Shown here in pieces: positions 60,117 through 64,000 of a stretch of 64,000 nucleotides of DNA. The number at the start of each line of letters is the position of its first letter. The first letter of the stretch is position 1. The notes beneath the pieces are model-generated. The model ran no database searches. It was not told the origin of the DNA and saw nothing but the letters and a program-made list of their open reading frames with translations. The position numbers were made by a program, and so were the translations under genes. The DNA lies in contig JAFRAH010000010.1 in NCBI GenBank assembly GCA_017405525.1, positions 1 to 64,000 of the forward strand. The letters are read 5' to 3'. The DNA is from Synergistaceae bacterium (GTDB lineage: Bacteria > Synergistota > Synergistia > Synergistales > Aminobacteriaceae).

Positions 60117-61427
60117 ATGGAACAGGATTTATTCGGCTGGCTCAATTCAACTCACAGCAACTCACCTCAATCACAAGGGACAGGATTACTTCTTGCCCCC
60201 TTGAGCGATACCCAGCCACCCGAAACCGAAGCCCTCCAGGAAATCCCAACCCCTCATGATGAGCCTGAACCTTTGGCCGTTGAGGAGCTCCAGGAATTGC
60301 AGGATGAAGTGAGGGAACTTCAAGCCGAAATTGAAGACGAGACTCAAGAACCCGAAGAGCCTTCAAGTCTCCCAGAGTATGAGCCGGCTGACTACCTCCC
60401 GGAAATTCCCGGACATGCGGCCGTTGATGACGAGACACAAGAACCCGAAGAGCCTTCAAGTCTCCCAGAGTACGAGCCGACTGATGACCTCCCTGACGAA
60501 ATCCCGGACGACCACGAGTGGCAGGAACAAGCTACCGGTTTCACCCTGAGCCTTGACGAGCCGCCCCCCGAACTCTGGACGAACCTCAACAATGACGACG
60601 ACGAAGAACTAGACTACGAACCCACTGACAGCCTGCAGGGAGCTGCCTACGTCCAGATACATGGCCGGAACTTCACGGAGCGACTTCACCACACCCTCAA
60701 GCACCGAAAGGAACGTGCCCAAGAACGCGCCGAGTCCGAACGTGAGAACCCATCACGTGGCTACATACAGAAGGCAGTGATACTCTGTGCTACGATGCTT
60801 ATGGCACTTGGTCTCTCATGGCCTGCGTTGTGGCTCCTGAACCGCGAGACCCCCGAAGGAATGAAGGCACGTGCTGAGGCTCTGGTTGAGGCCGGGAAAT
60901 TCGAGGAGGCTGCCGGGATTTACCGCAAGGCACACAGGCGTTACCCCGGTGATATTATGTTCCTGAAGGGACTTGCTGAGACCTCAGAGAAAGCCGGGCT
61001 CACTCAGACCGCAAGAACAGCACAGGAGGAATACCTAAAAGCAATTGCCAGTGATGACGAGCCGCCGCTGCAAAAACATGATGATGAGGAAGAGCCGATG
61101 CCTGAGCCGGTAACGATACTCCTTCCGCCAAGAAAACCAGAACAGCCCAAGCCCAAAGAAATACCCAAGCCCCTGACGTTCGAGGAATACATAAACGAGG
61201 GAAACAGGAACTACAATATAGGGATGTACAGCCGTGCAGTGGTGAATTTTTTCCGGGCAATGGAGCTCAACAGCAGGGACATAAGGCCGTATATTGGTCT
61301 TTCAGGAGCTTACAGGGAAAGGGGAATGTTTTTCGACTCAAAGCGTATACTTGACGAGGCACGCAAAAGATTTCAGCGCAACCCAACTATAGAGATGGGC
61401 TATAAATTTTTGAGGGAGGCAAAATAG
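60117..61427 (+). CDS. TPR protein with acidic repeat region and one membrane helix
   Basis: 436 residues. 1-210 is cytoplasmic-like, very acidic and Pro-rich, with a 22-residue block (ETQEPEEPSSLPEYEP core) occurring twice at about 73-94 and 104-125. A helix at 218-241 crosses the membrane; outside or periplasmic parts carry tetratricopeptide-like units at about 248-310 and 355-435 (EEAAGIYRKAHRRYPGD, and SRAVVNFFRAMELNSRD), joined by an acidic-Pro linker. It probably scaffolds a complex at the inner membrane; no partner is identifiable. Ends two bases before the LUD gene. Confidence 0.75.
   Translation: MEQDLFGWLNSTHSNSPQSQGTGLLLAPLSDTQPPETEALQEIPTPHDEPEPLAVEELQELQDEVRELQAEIEDETQEPEEPSSLPEYEPADYLPEIPGHAAVDDETQEPEEPSSLPEYEPTDDLPDEIPDDHEWQEQATGFTLSLDEPPPELWTNLNNDDDEELDYEPTDSLQGAAYVQIHGRNFTERLHHTLKHRKERAQERAESERENPSRGYIQKAVILCATMLMALGLSWPALWLLNRETPEGMKARAEALVEAGKFEEAAGIYRKAHRRYPGDIMFLKGLAETSEKAGLTQTARTAQEEYLKAIASDDEPPLQKHDDEEEPMPEPVTILLPPRKPEQPKPKEIPKPLTFEEYINEGNRNYNIGMYSRAVVNFFRAMELNSRDIRPYIGLSGAYRERGMFFDSKRILDEARKRFQRNPTIEMGYKFLREAK
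60336..60493 (+). repeat. 65-base direct repeat in the acidic region
   Basis: Copies at 60336-60400 and 60429-60493, 93 bases apart (31 codons), with about six differences. In frame, so it doubles a protein segment; a recent internal duplication. Confidence 0.85.
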
Positions 61428-61429
61428 CA

Positions 61430-62080
61430 ATGGCAGTACACGAAAACGTAATCCAGGCAAACGAGATCATAGGCCGTGATGCAGTGAAGGCACTTGAGCG
61501 CAGGGGCTTCACCGCTGAATACGTCCCTACAGGAGCAGAGGCACTAAGGCGTGTTCTTGAGATTATCCCGGCTGATGCAACCGTAGGCATTCCCGGCACT
61601 ATCACCGTCCGGGACATTGGGGCACTCGACGCACTGAAGGAACGCGGCAATACCGTCTACCAGCACTGGGGCAAGATGACCAACGAGGAACGAAGAGCAG
61701 CACGCTTCCGTGAGAATACGGCTGATGTCTTCCTGACGAGCGCGAACGCCTTAACCCGCGACGGACGAATCATCAACATTGACGGGACAGGGAACAGGGT
61801 TGCAGGGATGGCTTGGGGCAACGGGCTGGTGCTTTTCGTGGTTGGCATCAACAAGCTGGCATTTGACCTCGAGGACGGCATAAAGCGCGCAAAATCTGCA
61901 ACGATACCCAACGCAATCCGTCAGAACGTCGAGACTGCCTGCGTTAAGACCGGGCATTGCGTGAACTGTTCGGCGGCCGGGAATGATGACTCGATGTGCC
62001 GGGCTATACTCATTCTTGAACAGGCTGTGAAGGGCAGGAAGTATCACGTTATCATAGTTGGCGAGGATTTAGGATACTAA
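61430..62080 (+). CDS. LUD-domain protein
   Basis: 216 residues of the LutC/YkgG-type LUD (DUF162) fold: NEIIGRDAVKALERRGF, then TVGIPGTITVRDIGAL, TSANALTRDGRIINIDGTGNRVAGMAWG near 105, and IVGINKLAFDLEDGI. Proteins of this family are linked to lactate utilisation, but here there is no lutA or lutB, so the role is unknown. GGGAGG ribosome site. Cys-rich stretch GHCVNCSAAGNDDSMC near the C-terminus could bind a metal or cluster. Confidence 0.85.
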   Translation: MAVHENVIQANEIIGRDAVKALERRGFTAEYVPTGAEALRRVLEIIPADATVGIPGTITVRDIGALDALKERGNTVYQHWGKMTNEERRAARFRENTADVFLTSANALTRDGRIINIDGTGNRVAGMAWGNGLVLFVVGINKLAFDLEDGIKRAKSATIPNAIRQNVETACVKTGHCVNCSAAGNDDSMCRAILILEQAVKGRKYHVIIVGEDLGY

Positions 62081-62096
62081 CCAGGATTTCATCAAG

Positions 62097-62119
62097 CCCT
62101 CCTGCCTCAAACGGGAGGG
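62097..62119 (+). terminator. Possible weak terminator after the LUD gene
   Basis: 6-bp stem CCCTCC / GGAGGG with an 11-base loop, followed by TAATTTATT, a poor T-tract. Confidence 0.4.
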
Positions 62120-62146
62120 TAATTTATTGAGGAGTGTATATACTTT

Positions 62147-63142
62147 ATGGAGAACAGAGACAAGATAGTAGTCCTCTTAGCGGGAGGAAGGATAGTGCAG
62201 CGTCATGAAGGCCATGACAGCCCGGAGCTTACGGATGAAGAGCTCTATGCATTGTTGCCCGATGACGTGAAGAGTCATGTAGTGTTCCAGAAGTGGAGCT
62301 TCCAGCCTGTGAGCAACTACACGCTCAGAATGTGCGGCGAACTTATGGGCATGGTAACGAGCTACGTCCATGATGAGGGGGCAAGAGGTGTAGTGGTAAC
62401 CTGCGGCATTCAGGCACTGGCTGAGCTGTCGTACTTCGCGGATCTCATCTGGGACCTCAACCCCCCGTTAATCTTCACGGGCTCAATCTTCAACGCCGGG
62501 ACCCCCAACAGTGAAACAGGTCTTAGGCTCACTCAGTCAGTCCGTGCGGCATTGTCTGGTTCATGCACTGGCAAGGGTGCGTTAATCTGCATTCAGGACG
62601 CAATATATTCACCTGCCGATGTCCTGAGAATCTCGAACTTCAACAGGTCGGGACTTACTGCGTTTCCTGAGTCTCCTTTGGGGGTATTCTCCCAGCCATC
62701 AGGGAGCTATATATCGCTGAGGTTTCCCCGTCATAGGAGGGTTCAGAAGATGCTTCAGCCATTAGCGCGAAATATCCCGGTTCTCACTGCCGCGCTTGGT
62801 GATGGTGATGTTATCTTGCGTGCACTCCTCGATAAGAGATACGAGGAACTTGATGGCCTGATTATTTCGGGGCTCGGTGATGGTGATGTTCCCAGCTCAT
62901 GGGTGCCATTGCTCAGGAAGATACTACGTTCTGATGTCCCGATAGTCTTAACGTCCCGCTACCCTGACGGAATAGTCCAGGCTACGGAGAACTACGAGGG
63001 CAGTGCGTCCCAGTTGCTTGAGATGGGGCTGATCAACGGCGGAATGCTCTCACCGTACCAGGCAAGGATAAAGCTGGCAGTAGGTATGTCTTCGGGGCTG
63101 AAGGGTCAGGAACTATCTGACTACATGGCAAGCAGGCACTGA
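62147..63142 (+). CDS. Asparaginase-fold protein with altered catalytic residues
   Basis: 331 residues that follow the L-asparaginase (type I/II) fold: VVLLAGGRI at the N-terminus, VVTCGIQALAEL near 82-93, IFTGSIFNAG near 110, and the GALICIQDAIYSPADVL segment near 142. But the nucleophile Thr of TGGTI is Arg15 and the TDT pair of HGTDT is Ile-Gln-Ala (88-90), so the usual asparaginase catalytic set is gone. The name is structural; activity is unknown. It lies three bases before der. Confidence 0.75.
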   Translation: MENRDKIVVLLAGGRIVQRHEGHDSPELTDEELYALLPDDVKSHVVFQKWSFQPVSNYTLRMCGELMGMVTSYVHDEGARGVVVTCGIQALAELSYFADLIWDLNPPLIFTGSIFNAGTPNSETGLRLTQSVRAALSGSCTGKGALICIQDAIYSPADVLRISNFNRSGLTAFPESPLGVFSQPSGSYISLRFPRHRRVQKMLQPLARNIPVLTAALGDGDVILRALLDKRYEELDGLIISGLGDGDVPSSWVPLLRKILRSDVPIVLTSRYPDGIVQATENYEGSASQLLEMGLINGGMLSPYQARIKLAVGMSSGLKGQELSDYMASRH

Positions 63143-63144
63143 AG

Positions 63145-64000
63145 ATGTCAGGAATAGCAGCGATAATAGGCCGTCCTAACGCTGGCAAGTCATCACTCTT
63201 CGACCGCCTCACAGGAACACGTGATGCAATCGTTGACGACATTCCGGGAGTTACACGCGACCGTCTTTACGGTGAAGTTGAGCACGAGGGACGGAGCTTC
63301 TACGTTATCGACACTGGCGGGATTTTCGGGGAGGACACGGAATTTACGGCGGGGATCAAAGCACATGTTGACGAGGCAGTGAGGGAATGCGACGCAGTAA
63401 TCTTTGTGGTTGACGGAAGGGAAGGCGTTACGGGATCTGATGAGGAGATAGCTGACTTCATCCGCAAGGCAGGGAACAAGCCCGTAATAGTTGCGGTGAA
63501 CAAGCTCGATGACCCCAAGCATGACGACATGGCCAATGATGCCTACAGTCTCGGCTTTGAGCGGGTAATCCCGGTAAGTGCGCTCCATAAGCGGGGGCTC
63601 TATGAGTTGCTTGACGCGGTGAATGATATTTTGCCGGTTGATGATGAGGCTGAAGAATACCCGGATGATGGCGAGATACGAATAGTAATTGCTGGCAAGC
63701 CCAACGTCGGGAAATCCTCAATGCTCAACAAGATAACAGGTTCAGAGCGTTCACTAGTCAGCCCAATAGCCGGGACAACAAGAGACCCTGTAGACACCCG
63801 GACAATAATTGACGGGCAGAAGTTCAGGATTGTGGACACTGCCGGGCTCAGGAGACGGGCAAAGTTTGACGGCAACCTTGAGTATTACTCGTTCGTTCGG
63901 ACATTGGCGGCGGTTGACAGGTCAGATGTTGCGCTGCTCCTCATGGATGCCAACGAGCCCTGCACTGACCAGGACAAGAAGATTGCGGCTCATGTTGTGA
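63145..64000 (+). CDS. der: Ribosome-associated GTPase Der (EngA), 3' end outside window
   Basis: Double-GTPase needed for 50S subunit assembly. The first domain has GRPNAGKSSLF (G1, residues 9-19), DIPGVTRDR (G2), DTGG (G3) and NKLD (G4); the second begins near residue 175 with GKPNVGKSS, then PIAGTTRDP and DTAGL. ATG 63145 follows the previous stop by two bases. The frame is open to the end of the window; the KH-like C-terminal domain is not in view. Confidence 0.95.
   Translation, partial: MSGIAAIIGRPNAGKSSLFDRLTGTRDAIVDDIPGVTRDRLYGEVEHEGRSFYVIDTGGIFGEDTEFTAGIKAHVDEAVRECDAVIFVVDGREGVTGSDEEIADFIRKAGNKPVIVAVNKLDDPKHDDMANDAYSLGFERVIPVSALHKRGLYELLDAVNDILPVDDEAEEYPDDGEIRIVIAGKPNVGKSSMLNKITGSERSLVSPIAGTTRDPVDTRTIIDGQKFRIVDTAGLRRRAKFDGNLEYYSFVRTLAAVDRSDVALLLMDANEPCTDQDKKIAAHVV

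Noticed and set aside
1-64000. tRNA, rRNA and attachment sites
   Set aside because: I scanned intergenic stretches for cloverleaf-like arms and TTCGAAT-type loops and found none I would defend; gaps are too short for rRNA.

Overview
This window looks like chromosomal DNA of a member of the Synergistota (family Synergistaceae), probably gut- or rumen-associated. The best pointers are a very large surface protein ending in a Gly-run/Cys/hydrophobic/Arg tail like the Synergistetes-type C-terminal sorting signal, the DUF1659/DUF2922 small-protein pair, a type III glutamine synthetase, a Fhs-FchA-FolD one-carbon set and linked mre/min/rodA genes. The phylum is an inference from gene content and protein style; there is no rRNA gene here to prove it. 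I saw no tRNA, rRNA or CRISPR array. Coding density is very high: no gene-free stretch exceeds about 165 bases.

Layout. 1-1731: end of a competence locus (comEA, comEC). 1780-4285, minus strand: IMP dehydrogenase and a secreted ankyrin-repeat protein. 4381-9955, plus: tadA, recJ, rel, dtd and a metallo-beta-lactamase hydrolase, tightly coupled. 9967-17048: one morphogenesis/division block (mreB, mreC, mreD, mrdA, minC, minD, minE, rodA), followed by a GNAT acetyltransferase and the radical SAM / DUF2344 / RNase G trio (to 21444). 21448-24467, minus: DUF2157 membrane protein and metG. 24568-28035, plus: GtrA-like protein, adenine deaminase and a purine permease. 28115-30972: the DUF1659/DUF2922 cassette with its own promoter and terminator, then glnN with a strong promoter and terminator. 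30976-37697, minus: folD, fchA, fhs, a cation/proton antiporter, a GGDEF protein fused to a PIN/NYN-like nuclease domain, and an orphan precorrin methylase. 37740-39110: a lone TnpB insertion element. 39136-42399: small membrane protein, HAD phosphatase, thioredoxin-fold DUF255 protein. 42409-49182: a 2257-residue beta-helix surface protein. 49302-52199: DnaJ-like co-chaperone, pgsA, a TSUP exporter and a secreted nuclease. 52239-60006, minus: a long operon fliW-csrA-purE-purM-purN/IMP cyclohydrolase-purH-fucosyltransferase-(toxin/antitoxin remnant)-purD-mpg. 60117-64000, plus: TPR membrane protein, LUD protein, asparaginase-fold protein and the start of der.

How the genes work together. Purine metabolism recurs: de novo synthesis (purE, purM, purN, purH, IMP cyclohydrolase, purD), GMP branch (guaB), salvage (adenine deaminase plus permease), and formyl-folate supply (fhs, fchA, folD). 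Two enzyme sets are rearranged. PurH is only the AICAR-formyltransferase half, and the missing IMP cyclohydrolase is an archaeal-type PurO domain fused to PurN. FolD has lost its cyclohydrolase Lys and Gln, and a dedicated cyclohydrolase (FchA) sits next to it.

Most unusual points: the GGDEF plus PIN/NYN-like nuclease fusion; a surface protein that contains a sorting tail and a second signal peptide in its middle, as if two exported proteins had fused; a truncated RelE/ParE-like toxin with an intact antitoxin-like gene inserted before purD, next to a short echo of the purD start; and an asparaginase-fold protein without asparaginase catalytic residues.
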